Shown here in pieces: positions 1 to 8,828 of a DNA stretch of 64,000 nt (its first letter is position 1; each line of letters starts with the position of its first letter). Under the pieces are notes generated by a model that was not told where the DNA came from, ran no database searches, and was given only the letters and a program-made list of their open reading frames with translations. Source of the stretch: Lachnospiraceae bacterium (GTDB lineage Bacteria; Bacillota; Clostridia; Lachnospirales; Lachnospiraceae); assembly GCA_015056795.1 (NCBI GenBank), contig SVFO01000007.1, positions 638 through 64,637 on the forward strand, read 5' to 3'. A program made the translations under genes and the position numbers.

Positions 1-206
1 CAAATCTGCTTTCTCGTTAAAACATGCTTGAAAAACAAATGTCTGCTTTGCAGCCGCTTGTTTTTCTATCGCATGTTCTTTTGTCATAAACTCGAAAGCT
101 CGCTGCTTCGCAGCTTTCTTGATTTGCTTCGCAAATCTGCTTTCTCGTTAAAACATGCTTGAAAAACAAATGTCTGCTTTGCAGCCGCTTGTTTTTCTAT
201 CGCATG
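1..206. repeat. tandem array of a dispersed ~131-bp repeat
   Basis: Positions 1-75 and 132-206 are identical over 75 bases, giving a period of 131. The unit contains small palindromes such as ATTTGCTTCGCAAAT and GCTGCTTCGCAGC. The array is cut by the window start, so its full length is unknown. The same unit, reverse-complemented, recurs near 63267-63435. It contains no credible gene; the function is unknown. Confidence 0.9.
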
Positions 207-230
207 TTTTATATTATCATAAAAAGTGTG

Positions 231-259
231 TTGTGCATAGTCTGTTTTTTTGGTATAAT
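231..259 (+). promoter_or_regulatory. sigma-70-type promoter of the DUF1015 gene
   Basis: TTGTGC (231-236), a 17-base spacer and a perfect TATAAT (254-259) lie about 50 bases before the start codon. The promoter begins just after the repeat array, so the repeat is upstream of the transcript and not in it. Confidence 0.7.
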
Positions 260-307
260 GGTTGGAGTAATTGTGAAGAAATTATATGAAAATAAAGGAG
301 AATCATT

Positions 308-1555
308 ATGGCTGACGTGAGACCTTTTCAGGCATTTCGACCCGCACCTGGCAGGGAAAAGGAGATTGCTGCACTTCCTTATGACGTATATAATCGTCAA
401 GAGGCTTGTGATGTAGTAAAAAAGAACCCGGGATCCTTTTTGGCAATTGACAGGGCTGAGACACAGTTCGGACCTGAAGTAGACACCTATGCACCCGAGG
501 TTTATCAAAAGGCAAAAAGCATGCTCCGCGGTTGGATTTCTGAGGGGAGATTTCTTCAGGAAGACAAGCCCTGCTATTACTTATATGAACAGGTTATGGA
601 CGGAAGAAGCCAGACGGGTATTGTCGCGTGCGCGTCCATAGATGATTATCAGAATAATATCATTAAAAAGCATGAGAATACGCGTGCTGACAAGGAGCAG
701 GACAGAATCAATCATGTTGACATTTGCAACATGCAGACGGGTCCTATTTTCCTTGCCTATCGCGCTGGCGGAAAGCTTCGCGAAATTATAGCCGAGGAAA
801 AGAAGAAGGCTCCTGTATATGATTTTATCTCCGAGGATGGCATTACGCACAGAGTTTGGGTGATTGATGAGGCACAGGCCATTTCTGACATTCAGGATGC
901 TTTTTCTAAGATTCCTGCCATTTATATCGCTGACGGTCATCACAGATGCGCCTCCGCAGTGAAGGTTGGACAGAAGAGAAGAGCTGAAAATCCTAACTAT
1001 ACTGGTAAGGAAGAATATAATTATTTTCTTTCCGTTCTGTTCCCTGATGAAGAGCTTAAAATTTTAGATTATAATCGTTTTGTCAAGGATTTGAATGGCC
1101 TTTCCGAGGAGGCGTTCTTAGGTAAGGTTTCAGAATGCTTTGAAATAAGCGATTTTGACAAGGATGGAAAGCCATATGCGCCGCAGGAAAAGGGGACCTT
1201 TGGCATGTACCTTGGCGGTAAGTGGTATGGCTTAAAGGCAAAGAAGGATATCTGCAGTGATGATCCCGTAGAAGGCTTGGATGTTTCCATTTTGCAGAAT
1301 TACTTATTATCTAGCATTCTTGGCATTGGCGATCCTAAGACAGATAAGCGTATTGATTTTATCGGTGGTATTCGCGGACTGAAGGAGCTGGAGAGAAGAT
1401 GCGCGGAGATTCCTGGCAGCATTGCCTTTTCCATGTATCCGACTTCCATCGGCGAGCTCTTTGCCGTTGCAGATGCTGGTAGACTGATGCCTCCGAAATC
1501 AACTTGGTTTGAGCCAAAGCTTCGCAGCGGTTTATTCCTTCATGACTTGGGGTAA
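308..1555 (+). CDS. DUF1015 family protein
   Basis: This 415-residue protein matches the DUF1015 family by its conserved blocks: LPYDV near residue 23, KHENTRADKEQDR near residue 121 and IADGHHR near residue 207. The biochemical role of the family is not established to my knowledge; in Clostridia it is often found near serine biosynthesis genes, but those would lie outside this window. The ATG at 308 follows AAAGGAG at a good distance and a strong promoter sits upstream. No signal peptide or membrane segment is seen, so it should be cytoplasmic. It is separated by 99 bases from the GlgB-like gene that follows. Confidence 0.85.
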   Translation: MADVRPFQAFRPAPGREKEIAALPYDVYNRQEACDVVKKNPGSFLAIDRAETQFGPEVDTYAPEVYQKAKSMLRGWISEGRFLQEDKPCYYLYEQVMDGRSQTGIVACASIDDYQNNIIKKHENTRADKEQDRINHVDICNMQTGPIFLAYRAGGKLREIIAEEKKKAPVYDFISEDGITHRVWVIDEAQAISDIQDAFSKIPAIYIADGHHRCASAVKVGQKRRAENPNYTGKEEYNYFLSVLFPDEELKILDYNRFVKDLNGLSEEAFLGKVSECFEISDFDKDGKPYAPQEKGTFGMYLGGKWYGLKAKKDICSDDPVEGLDVSILQNYLLSSILGIGDPKTDKRIDFIGGIRGLKELERRCAEIPGSIAFSMYPTSIGELFAVADAGRLMPPKSTWFEPKLRSGLFLHDLG

Positions 1556-1654
1556 CGACTGAATTGTCTGCATCCTTTTACTTTATCATGACAGGGAGCA
1601 GAAAACAGCTTGCATTACAGAAATCACACGGCATGAAAAGGGGAATTATGATAA

Positions 1655-4144
1655 ATGGATAAAAAACTTTATAAACGAATGAATTGGCCCTTAATCGAGG
1701 AGATTGTTTATTCAGAGTCATCGAATCCGCACCGCATTCTTGGAGCACAGAAGGCTGGATCTCAAACCTTAGTACAGGCATTTTTCCCGGATGCGAAGGA
1801 GGTGTACCTTCATTGGACCCAAAAGGAGAAAGATCGTCAGCGGGAAAAGCTTGCAACTTATGCATATGACATAAAGATGGAGCAGGCAGACGAAGTGGGA
1901 TTTTATGCTGCTCTCGTTCCTGCCAAAAAGATTGATAGCTATGTTTATAAGGTGATTTATAAGGATGAAAGGGAAGCAACGGTTGAGGATCCCTATCGCT
2001 TTGATCCCGTAATCACCAAGGAAGACATTGAGCGCTTTAGTAATGGCGTAAATTATGAGATTTATGAAAAGCTAGGTGCTCATCCCATGAAGGTGGATGG
2101 CGTTTGGGGTGTTTTATTTGCCGTATGGGCTCCAAATTGTCTCCGCGTCAGCGTCGTTGGCGATTTTAATGGCTGGGATGGCAGGGTTCATCAGATGAGA
2201 AAGGTCTGGGACAGCGGCGTTTTTGAGCTGTTTATCCCTGACGTATCGATGGGCTCTAACTATAAGTTTGAATTAAAACTGAAAAATGGCCTGACCTACC
2301 TAAAAGCTGACCCTTATGCAAATGCTTGTCAGCTTCGCCCTGAAACGGCATCGGTAGTGACTGATTTAACTGATTTCAAGTGGGAGGATCAGGATTTCAT
2401 CGAGAATCGTGAGGATTATCAGACGGGCAATGTTCCCATGAGCATCTATGAACTCTATTTAGGATCCATCTTGGAGCATAAGGACGGTGGTTTCCCCAAT
2501 TACAAAGAGCTAGCAAAGAAGGTTATCTCCTATGTAAAGGAAATGGGATATACGCACGTGGAATTGATGCCCGTGACGGAATATCCCGTGGATGAATGCT
2601 GGGGATATCAGACGACAGGCTATTTTGCCCCTACGGCTCGATATGGCTCGCCTGAGGATTTTATGTATTTTGTCAATGAATTACATAAGGCTGGCATTGG
2701 AGTCATCATGGACTTTGCCGCACAGCATTTCACGAAGGATGATTTTGGACTTGCTTCCTTTGACGGTACCTGTCTTTATGAGCATCAGGATCCCAGAAAG
2801 GGCGTAAGTCCCAGATGGGGCACCTTGTTATTTAATTATGGTCGTCCTGAGGTATCGAATTTCTTGATTGCAAGCGCCTTGTTTTGGGTAGAAAAATATC
2901 ATATTGACGGCATTCGCATGGAATCCGTGGCGAGTATGTACTATCTGAATTATGATCGCAAGGATGGCGAATGGATTCCGAACATGTATGGCGGAAACGA
3001 AAATCTTGATTGTATTGATATGATCAAGCATTTGAATTCCGTCTTAAAGAAGAGAAATCCTGGTGTGTTATCCATCTCTGATGCACCGATTATGGACGAT
3101 GAGCAGCTTGGATTCGACTTGACCTGGAATCCTGGCTTTGTCAATGGTTATTTGGATTATATTAAATATGATCCGTATTTCCGTGCCCATCATCATGGCG
3201 AATTGACCTTTAGCATGGTTTATGCCTATACGGAAAAATATGTTTTGGCATTTTCCCATCATAATTTCGTTGGTGGTCAGTCCAGTATGCTCGGAAAGAT
3301 GCCTGGCATGCGAGAACAGAAGTTTTCGAACCTGCGTCTCACCTTTGCCTATATGATGGCTCATCCTGGTAAAAAGCTGTTATTTATGGGACAAGACATC
3401 GCAGAATTTGATGAGTGGAATGAAAAGCGTAGCGTAGAATGGAATTTGCTTGACTACCCTGGACATCGCGGTGTAAAGGAGTTGATCAAAGCCTTACATC
3501 AGCTTTATCATGAGCAGAGGGCGCTGTATGAGCTCGATGACGCTCCAGAGGGCTTTGAGTGGATCAACAACATTGCCGCGAATGACTGCTATCTTTCCTT
3601 CGCAAGAAAGGGCAGAAGGCAGGAAGATATGCTGCTAGTTATTGCAAACTTCTCAGGTATTGAAGAGGAGATTACGACAGGCGTTCCTATTCCAGGAAAG
3701 TATAAAGAGCTTTTGAATACGGATGCGAAAGCCTTTGACGGAAGTGGCATGGTTAATACCAAGATGATTTCTTCCAAGGAACAGCCTTGTGATGACAGAG
3801 AAGAATCCATAACGGTTAAGATGGCACCGCTTTCCCTGACGATTTTGCAATATGTACCCTTTACTAAGGCAGACTTAAAGCGTCGGGAAGAGATGAAGGC
3901 CTTGCTTGCCGCAAAGGAAGCACTTCGGGTTCAGCAGGAGGCTGAAAAGGAAGCGCTAGAGGCGGCTGCGAAGGCTGAGGAGCATCAAAAGCTCTTGGAA
4001 AAAGAAATGAAGGAAGCGAAGCTTGCAGCCAAGCAGGCAAAGGAATCCCTCGAGCAGGCGAAGAAGAAGACGGAGAACGCCATGCATCTTGTAGAGGAAG
4101 AATCCTTAAAGCTGGAAGGCAAGAAGACGAAGAAGGTGGAATAA
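1655..4144 (+). CDS. GlgB-like protein (GH13_9) lacking all three catalytic carboxylates
   Basis: The 829-residue protein has the full 1,4-alpha-glucan branching enzyme layout: N-terminal domain, CBM48-like domain (about 130-240), GH13 barrel (about 260-640), C-terminal beta domain (to about 740) and an added Lys/Glu/Ala-rich coiled coil (about 745-829). Extended blocks such as WGTLLFNYGR, DGEWIPNMYGG and HPGKKLLFMG are typical of GlgB. The nucleophile Asp is Glu423 (GIRMES), the acid/base Glu is Asp476 (LSISDA) and the third Asp is His536 (FSHHNF). Arg421, Asp353 and His358 are kept. I infer a non-catalytic or altered glucan-binding protein, not an ordinary branching enzyme. It ends one base before the GTG of the mscS gene, suggesting translational coupling. 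Confidence 0.85.
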   Translation: MDKKLYKRMNWPLIEEIVYSESSNPHRILGAQKAGSQTLVQAFFPDAKEVYLHWTQKEKDRQREKLATYAYDIKMEQADEVGFYAALVPAKKIDSYVYKVIYKDEREATVEDPYRFDPVITKEDIERFSNGVNYEIYEKLGAHPMKVDGVWGVLFAVWAPNCLRVSVVGDFNGWDGRVHQMRKVWDSGVFELFIPDVSMGSNYKFELKLKNGLTYLKADPYANACQLRPETASVVTDLTDFKWEDQDFIENREDYQTGNVPMSIYELYLGSILEHKDGGFPNYKELAKKVISYVKEMGYTHVELMPVTEYPVDECWGYQTTGYFAPTARYGSPEDFMYFVNELHKAGIGVIMDFAAQHFTKDDFGLASFDGTCLYEHQDPRKGVSPRWGTLLFNYGRPEVSNFLIASALFWVEKYHIDGIRMESVASMYYLNYDRKDGEWIPNMYGGNENLDCIDMIKHLNSVLKKRNPGVLSISDAPIMDDEQLGFDLTWNPGFVNGYLDYIKYDPYFRAHHHGELTFSMVYAYTEKYVLAFSHHNFVGGQSSMLGKMPGMREQKFSNLRLTFAYMMAHPGKKLLFMGQDIAEFDEWNEKRSVEWNLLDYPGHRGVKELIKALHQLYHEQRALYELDDAPEGFEWINNIAANDCYLSFARKGRRQEDMLLVIANFSGIEEEITTGVPIPGKYKELLNTDAKAFDGSGMVNTKMISSKEQPCDDREESITVKMAPLSLTILQYVPFTKADLKRREEMKALLAAKEALRVQQEAEKEALEAAAKAEEHQKLLEKEMKEAKLAAKQAKESLEQAKKKTENAMHLVEEESLKLEGKKTKKVE

Positions 4145-4145
4145 C

Positions 4146-4970
4146 GTGACAAAGGAAGAATTAGATGCTTTTTTTATGACAGGGATTTCAGGCTCTATTT
4201 TTCAGCTGATCCTGCGTGTCCTGATTACGATTTTAATCTTTTTTATTGGTGCGAAGCTAATTAAGGTAGTACTTCGTATCGTGCAAAAGTCCATGGAAAA
4301 GGCCAAGGCGGAAAGAGGCGTCATCACGTTCGTGATTTCGTTCCTGCGCGTGGCTCTCTATGTGGTCTTGGCATTTATGATTGCATCGCGTCTTGGCGTG
4401 GATGCGGCAAGCATTGTTGCCTTACTTGGTTCTGCTGGTGTTGCCATCGGTCTTGCCATCCAGGGAAGCCTTTCCAATTTTGCGGGTGGCGTGCTGATTC
4501 TCCTGTTAAAGCCCTTTAAGGTTGGAGATTACATTATTGATTCCGCGGGGAAGGAAGGATTTGTATCCGAGATTCAGATCTTTTATACAAAGCTGCAGAC
4601 GGTAGACAACAAGGTCGTTATTTTGCCAAATGGCAATCTTGCCAATAACAGCATTACCAACGTGACCGCAGAAAAGACCAGAAGACTGGATATTTCCCTC
4701 CAGATCTCCTATGGCTCTGACATCAAGCTTGCAAAAGAGGTTTTGCAGGACATGTTGACCGAAAGCGATTATACGATCAAAGAGCAGGTAATGCGTGTCG
4801 TTGTTGATGAGCTGGAAGACAGTGGCGTTAAGCTGGTAATCCATTGTTGGGTAAAGAGTGCAGATTACTGGCCTGCCAAGTGGGATTTGACGGAGAAGGC
4901 GAAGTTGACCTTGGATGCGAATGGCATCGAGATTCCTTTCCCTCAGGTGGACGTTCATATGCGTTCCTAA
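4146..4970 (+). CDS. mscS: MscS-family small-conductance mechanosensitive channel
   Basis: This 274-residue membrane protein has hydrophobic N-terminal helices followed by the pore-helix signature of MscS (AGVAIGLAIQGSLSNFAGG) and the start of the beta domain (LLKPFKVGDYI). The length is close to that of E. coli MscS. Such channels open under membrane tension and release osmolytes during hypo-osmotic shock. Translation starts at a GTG one base after the stop of the GlgB-like gene, whose coding end must carry the ribosome site, so the two are probably translated together. The gene after it (pseI-pseH fusion) starts 39 bases downstream and could share the transcript. Confidence 0.92.
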   Translation: MTKEELDAFFMTGISGSIFQLILRVLITILIFFIGAKLIKVVLRIVQKSMEKAKAERGVITFVISFLRVALYVVLAFMIASRLGVDAASIVALLGSAGVAIGLAIQGSLSNFAGGVLILLLKPFKVGDYIIDSAGKEGFVSEIQIFYTKLQTVDNKVVILPNGNLANNSITNVTAEKTRRLDISLQISYGSDIKLAKEVLQDMLTESDYTIKEQVMRVVVDELEDSGVKLVIHCWVKSADYWPAKWDLTEKAKLTLDANGIEIPFPQVDVHMRS

Positions 4971-5009
4971 TGTGTTGTTTAAAAATCTTTCAAAGGTTTA
5001 GGGCATACC

Positions 5010-6518
5010 ATGTTTCATTTGTTTGAAAAGTTAAAAAATAAAGAGGTTTACTTTATTGCGGAGATGAGCGCCAATCACGGCGGAAGTCTGGAAAATGCTT
5101 TGGAAATTGTGCGTCAGGCAGCCAAAGCTGGTGCGGACTGTTTAAAAATTCAAACCTATACGGCTGACAGCCTTACCATTGATTGTGACAATGAATATTT
5201 CAAGATTCAGGGAACGCTTTGGGATGGCTACAAGCTCTACGATTTGTATCAGGATGCCGGGACTCCCTATGAATGGCAGGGACGCATCAAGGAAGAATGT
5301 GAGCGCTGCGGTATCGATTTTCTGTCGACACCATTTGACAATGATGCCGTAGACTTTTTGGAAAACTTGGGCTGTGAGGCATATAAGATTGCCAGCTTTG
5401 AGCTTGTGGATATTCCGCTGATTGAATATGCCGCATCGAAGGGCAAGCCAATGATTATTTCCTGTGGCATGGGAAGCGAGGATGAGATTCAGGACGCAAT
5501 TGACGCATGTAAGCGCGTTGGAAATGATCAGATTGTCTTACTGAAATGTTGCAGTGAATATCCAGCCAATTGGAAGGACATGCATCTTTCTAACATTCAG
5601 GACATGATGGAAAGGTATCATGTTCCCGTTGGACTGTCGGATCATAGCGAGGGTCATCTTGCTGACGTTGTAGGGGCTTCTCTTGGTGCATGTGTAATTG
5701 AAAAACATGTTAAGCTGGAAGGTGTGAAGAGCGCTGACAGTGAATTTAGCATGACAATTGCAGAATATGCCGAGATGGTTAACGCCGTCAAAGCAGTTGG
5801 AACGATTATCGGTGAAAAAAAGTATGGACCGACGGAGGGAGAACAGGCACTTCTTAAGTTTCGAAGAAGCTTATTTGCAGTGCGAGACATCAAAAAGGGA
5901 GAGGCCTTTACAAGTGAGAACGTAAGAAGCATTCGTCCTTCGCAGGGCTTGAAACCTAAATATTTTCAGCGAATTCAGGGACATGCGGCATTGACTGACA
6001 TCCCCTATGGCACGCCCGTTTCGATGGAACAGGTAAAGTCCGTGGACGCAATAAAGACTGAGCGTCTTATTCTTCGAGAAATTCGTGAGGAGGATGCGCA
6101 GGAAATTGTGGCACTGAGAAATCATCCAGATATCTTTCGTTACTTTACCAATCCTAAGACTTTGACGTTAGAGGAGCATCTTCATTGGTTTCATGACATA
6201 TATCCCTATGATCCCGATCGTTATGATTGGGTTGCAATCGATGCAAATGGTAAACGAATTGGCCTATTTAATTTAAGAGTTTCGAAGGATGGTTGTGCCG
6301 AGATTGGATATCTGATTGCCCCAGAATATTACGGCAAAGGATTTGCCAGTGAAGCAGTGCAGGCTATGATTGCTTATGCGAAAAAGGCTCGAGGATGTAA
6401 AACGGCAATTGCTGAAATTCATGAAGAGAACCAAAAATCACTCCATTTTATTCAAAAGTTAGGTTTTCAGCTGGAAAAGGCTGAAGGAGTCTATCAGATA
6501 TATAAGAGGTCATTATGA
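5010..6518 (+). CDS. PseI-PseH fusion: pseudaminic (nonulosonic) acid synthase plus GNAT N-acetyltransferase
   Basis: Residues 1-280 form a NeuB/PseI-type barrel (IAEMSANHGGSLE, LKIQTY, GTPYEWQ, LSTPFD), which condenses phosphoenolpyruvate with a 6-carbon amino sugar to give a nonulosonic acid. Residues 285-345 are a SAF domain (RRSLFAVRDIKKGE). Residues 350-502 are a GNAT acetyltransferase (TERLILREIREED, EIGYLIAPEYYGKGFASEA), which fits the PseH step that acetylates the 4-amino group before PseG. PseI and PseH are separate proteins in the classical Campylobacter/Helicobacter pathway. The stop overlaps the ATG of pseG by four bases, so the genes are co-translated. Pseudaminate is preferred over legionaminate or sialate because of PseG and PseH; the exact sugar is inference. 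Confidence 0.85.
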   Translation: MFHLFEKLKNKEVYFIAEMSANHGGSLENALEIVRQAAKAGADCLKIQTYTADSLTIDCDNEYFKIQGTLWDGYKLYDLYQDAGTPYEWQGRIKEECERCGIDFLSTPFDNDAVDFLENLGCEAYKIASFELVDIPLIEYAASKGKPMIISCGMGSEDEIQDAIDACKRVGNDQIVLLKCCSEYPANWKDMHLSNIQDMMERYHVPVGLSDHSEGHLADVVGASLGACVIEKHVKLEGVKSADSEFSMTIAEYAEMVNAVKAVGTIIGEKKYGPTEGEQALLKFRRSLFAVRDIKKGEAFTSENVRSIRPSQGLKPKYFQRIQGHAALTDIPYGTPVSMEQVKSVDAIKTERLILREIREEDAQEIVALRNHPDIFRYFTNPKTLTLEEHLHWFHDIYPYDPDRYDWVAIDANGKRIGLFNLRVSKDGCAEIGYLIAPEYYGKGFASEAVQAMIAYAKKARGCKTAIAEIHEENQKSLHFIQKLGFQLEKAEGVYQIYKRSL

Positions 6519-7558
6519 TTATTTTTCGCGCGGATGGAAATCGACATATTGGTTCGGGTCACGTGATGCGGTGTCTGTCCATCGCGGATGCTTTTCGTCG
6601 CGCGGGAGAGGAATCCTTGTTTGTCATGGCGGAGGATGCCATGAAGGATGTTGTAGAGAGCCGCGGCCATCAGGTAAAGCTTTTGGGCGGCTCTTTTGAT
6701 CAGACGAAAAAAGAACTTCCCATTTTTCTGTCACTTTTGGATGCTTTAAAGCCAAAGCTGATCGTTGTTGACAGCTATTATGTGACGGAACGATATTTTC
6801 TGATCTTAAGCGAAACCAATCTTCCCATTTGGTATATAGATGATTATGGAAAAACGGCATTTTCCGTGAGAGGCATTCTCAATTATAATGCCTATGGGCC
6901 AGACATCGATTATCGAGGCTTATATGAAGGAGAGGGGCTGTGCGTCCCTAGACTGTTGCTTGGCCCGACCTATGCTCCATTAAGGGATGTTTACAGGGAT
7001 GTTCCGAAGAGAATGGTTGCAAAAGAATGTAAGAATGTATTGATTTCTACGGGGGGATCTGATCCTCTTAGTGTTGCCAAAAGATTGGTGGATCATTTAC
7101 AATCTAATTCAGCAGAAGATAGATTGTGCTTTCATTTTTTAGTTACGCCCTTAAATCGTGACAGGGAGTATCTATTTCAGCTTCCCGTGGATCCTTCCAG
7201 AATCGTCATTCATGATCGTTTAAATTGTCTGAAGGACATTATTCTCGCATCAGATCTTGCCGTATCCGCAGCTGGAAGTACGATGTATGAGCTTTGTGCC
7301 TGCGGTTTGCCGACGATTAACTATATCTTAGCGGATAATCAGATTTCGGGCTGTCAGGCCTTTGCAAGGCTCGGTTACATGGATAGCTGTGGGGATTTGC
7401 GCGGACATGAGGAGCAAATTGGAGGGCTTATTTATACAGCTGTCTTAAAGCTTTCGAAGAACTATGAAGAGCGCAAGAGAATGGCTGAGGCCATGCAATC
7501 CTATGTGGATGGTTTGGGCGCGGACAGAGTCGTAACGGAGCTGATCAAATGCTTTTAA
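6515..7558 (+). CDS. pseG: UDP-2,4-diacetamido-2,4,6-trideoxy-beta-L-altropyranose hydrolase
   Basis: The protein starts with FRADGNRHIGSGHVMRCLSIA, the nucleotide-sugar hydrolase signature of PseG, a GT-B-like fold related to MurG. It removes UDP before the PseI condensation. The C-terminal half has AAGSTMYELCACGLPTI, typical of the UDP-binding region of this fold. The length of 347 residues agrees with the family. Its ATG overlaps the stop of the pseI-pseH fusion (ATGA). The first pathway steps (PseB dehydratase and PseC aminotransferase) are not in this window. Confidence 0.88.
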   Translation: MIIFRADGNRHIGSGHVMRCLSIADAFRRAGEESLFVMAEDAMKDVVESRGHQVKLLGGSFDQTKKELPIFLSLLDALKPKLIVVDSYYVTERYFLILSETNLPIWYIDDYGKTAFSVRGILNYNAYGPDIDYRGLYEGEGLCVPRLLLGPTYAPLRDVYRDVPKRMVAKECKNVLISTGGSDPLSVAKRLVDHLQSNSAEDRLCFHFLVTPLNRDREYLFQLPVDPSRIVIHDRLNCLKDIILASDLAVSAAGSTMYELCACGLPTINYILADNQISGCQAFARLGYMDSCGDLRGHEEQIGGLIYTAVLKLSKNYEERKRMAEAMQSYVDGLGADRVVTELIKCF

Positions 7559-7579
7559 AATGAATTGTTTAAATTGTGC

Positions 7580-7608
7580 TTGCAATTTTCAACCATATTG
7601 TATATAAT
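7580..7608 (+). promoter_or_regulatory. promoter of tRNA-Thr
   Basis: TTGCAA (7580-7585), a 17-base spacer and TATAAT (7603-7608) lie 26 bases upstream of the mature tRNA 5' end. The spacing is ideal for a housekeeping sigma factor. Confidence 0.75.
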
Positions 7609-7634
7609 AAGCAAGAAGCAACGAAATATGGTAT

Positions 7635-7707
7635 GCTGAAATAGCTCAGTTGGTAGAGCACTTCACTCGTAATGAAGGGGTCGAGGGTTCAAGTCCCTTT
7701 TTCAGCT
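7635..7707 (+). tRNA. tRNA-Thr (anticodon CGT)
   Basis: A complete cloverleaf can be drawn. The acceptor stem GCTGAAA pairs perfectly with TTTCAGC, the D arm is GCTCAGTTGGTAGAGC, the anticodon stem CTTCA/TGAAG encloses CTCGTAA with anticodon CGT, and the T arm is GAGGG-TTCAAGT-CCCTT. CGT reads the threonine codon ACG. The 3' CCA is not encoded (TCGG follows), so it must be added by a nucleotidyltransferase. Confidence 0.95.
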
Positions 7708-7736
7708 CGGCTGATAAGAGTTCAGCTATAATTACT

Positions 7737-7768
7737 GGGATAGCTTAACGGCTATCCTAAAATTTTAT
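7737..7768 (+). terminator. hairpin after tRNA-Thr
   Basis: GGGATAGC and GCTATCC form a short stem around TTAACG, followed by TAAAATTTTATTA. It is a plausible weak intrinsic terminator for the tRNA, but transcription could also continue into the membrane-protein gene, whose ribosome site begins about 20 bases later. Confidence 0.5.
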
Positions 7769-7796
7769 TAGGGGATAAAAAGGAGGTACACGTAAC

Positions 7797-8732
7797 ATGG
7801 AAGATTTTTTTGAGCGCTTGGGAGAGAACATCAAGTCTCACATCTTAGGATTCTTCAATGCAATCCCTAACGTACTGGCTGCCATTCTTTGGCTCGTTCT
7901 TGCGTTTGTTATTGCAACTGTGGTGAGGAATCTCGTAGTAAAGGTGCTGAAGGCATTAAAGATTGATAAGTATCTGAACAAGTGGAGCATCACGACGGAA
8001 ACGAAGAATACCGCAATTGATTTCATCGGCAAGCTTGTTTACTTTGTTGTATTCTTAATGTTCCTTCCCGTTGCATTTGGTAAGCTTGGCATCAGCTCTC
8101 TGACCAGCCCTATCAACAACCTTGTAAGTTCTTTCCTTGGATTCATTCCAAATCTGATCGGTGCAATCGTGATTCTGTTTGTTGGCTTCTTTATTGCTAA
8201 GCTGATCAAGGATCTGTTGGTTCCCGTTCTGAAGGCTGTCAAGGTTGACACTCTTCAGGAGAAGGCAGGAGTTAAGCTTGGTGAGAACACCACGTTCTCT
8301 TCCCTGATTGCCAACGTTGTTTACGTGATCATCGCAATCATTACGATTGTACAGGCTGTCAATGTTTTGAACCTGGCCGTATTGACCAGAATCGGTACTG
8401 CCATTATTGATTACCTGCCTGAGGTAGTCAGCGTTGTAATCGTAGTTACGGTTGCCCTGTTCTGTGCAAATGCAATAGAGAATATTATCAGCAAGAAGTT
8501 CCCGAAGGCAAAGACCGTTGCTTTTGGCGTAAAGGTTGCAATTTACGTTCTTGCCGCATTCATCAGCCTTAGCCAGTTGAACATTGCTCCCGAAATGGTT
8601 ACTTGGGCATTTATCATGATCATCGCTGCACTTTGCATCGCATTCGCAGTTGCATTTGGTATCGGCGGACGCTTCTTCGCACAAAATCTGTTAAAGAAGC
8701 TCGAAGACAAGCTGAGCAACGACGAGAAATAA
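7797..8732 (+). CDS. membrane protein with conserved TM-helix repeats (CmpX / mechanosensitive-channel-like)
   Basis: This 311-residue protein has at least three copies of the conserved TM-helix module seen in MscS-related and CmpX proteins: a hydrophobic helix starting with IPNVLAAILW, FIPNLIGAIVILFVGFF or YLPEVVSVVIVV, each followed by a basic segment. It has no MscS beta domain, so channel activity is not proven. A strong AAAAAGGAGG site precedes the ATG at 7797. It lies between tRNA-Thr and a glycosyltransferase gene, with a strong hairpin after it, so it appears to be its own unit inserted in the pse region. Confidence 0.8.
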   Translation: MEDFFERLGENIKSHILGFFNAIPNVLAAILWLVLAFVIATVVRNLVVKVLKALKIDKYLNKWSITTETKNTAIDFIGKLVYFVVFLMFLPVAFGKLGISSLTSPINNLVSSFLGFIPNLIGAIVILFVGFFIAKLIKDLLVPVLKAVKVDTLQEKAGVKLGENTTFSSLIANVVYVIIAIITIVQAVNVLNLAVLTRIGTAIIDYLPEVVSVVIVVTVALFCANAIENIISKKFPKAKTVAFGVKVAIYVLAAFISLSQLNIAPEMVTWAFIMIIAALCIAFAVAFGIGGRFFAQNLLKKLEDKLSNDEK

Positions 8733-8774
8733 GTTTTAACACATAAGTTACCGACGATTAGAGGTATCTTTATT

Positions 8775-8815
8775 ACTTCCCACGTTTGATTGATGTCAGG
8801 CGTGGGAAGTTTTCG
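8775..8815 (+). terminator. intrinsic terminator after the TM-helix gene
   Basis: ACTTCCCACG (8775-8784) pairs perfectly with CGTGGGAAGT (8801-8810), followed by TTTCG. The ATG at 8790 used by the ORF track for the next gene lies inside this stem-loop, which argues for the downstream GTG at 8829. Confidence 0.75.
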
Positions 8816-8828
8816 TAAGGAGTCTAGG

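Noticed and set aside
1-206. CRISPR-like direct repeats
   Set aside because: Only two copies at a 131-base period, repeats too long (75 bases), conserved spacer content, and no cas genes.
8790-8828. Upstream ATG for the glycosyltransferase
   Set aside because: It lies inside the stem-loop of the preceding terminator; GTG 8829 has a proper ribosome site.
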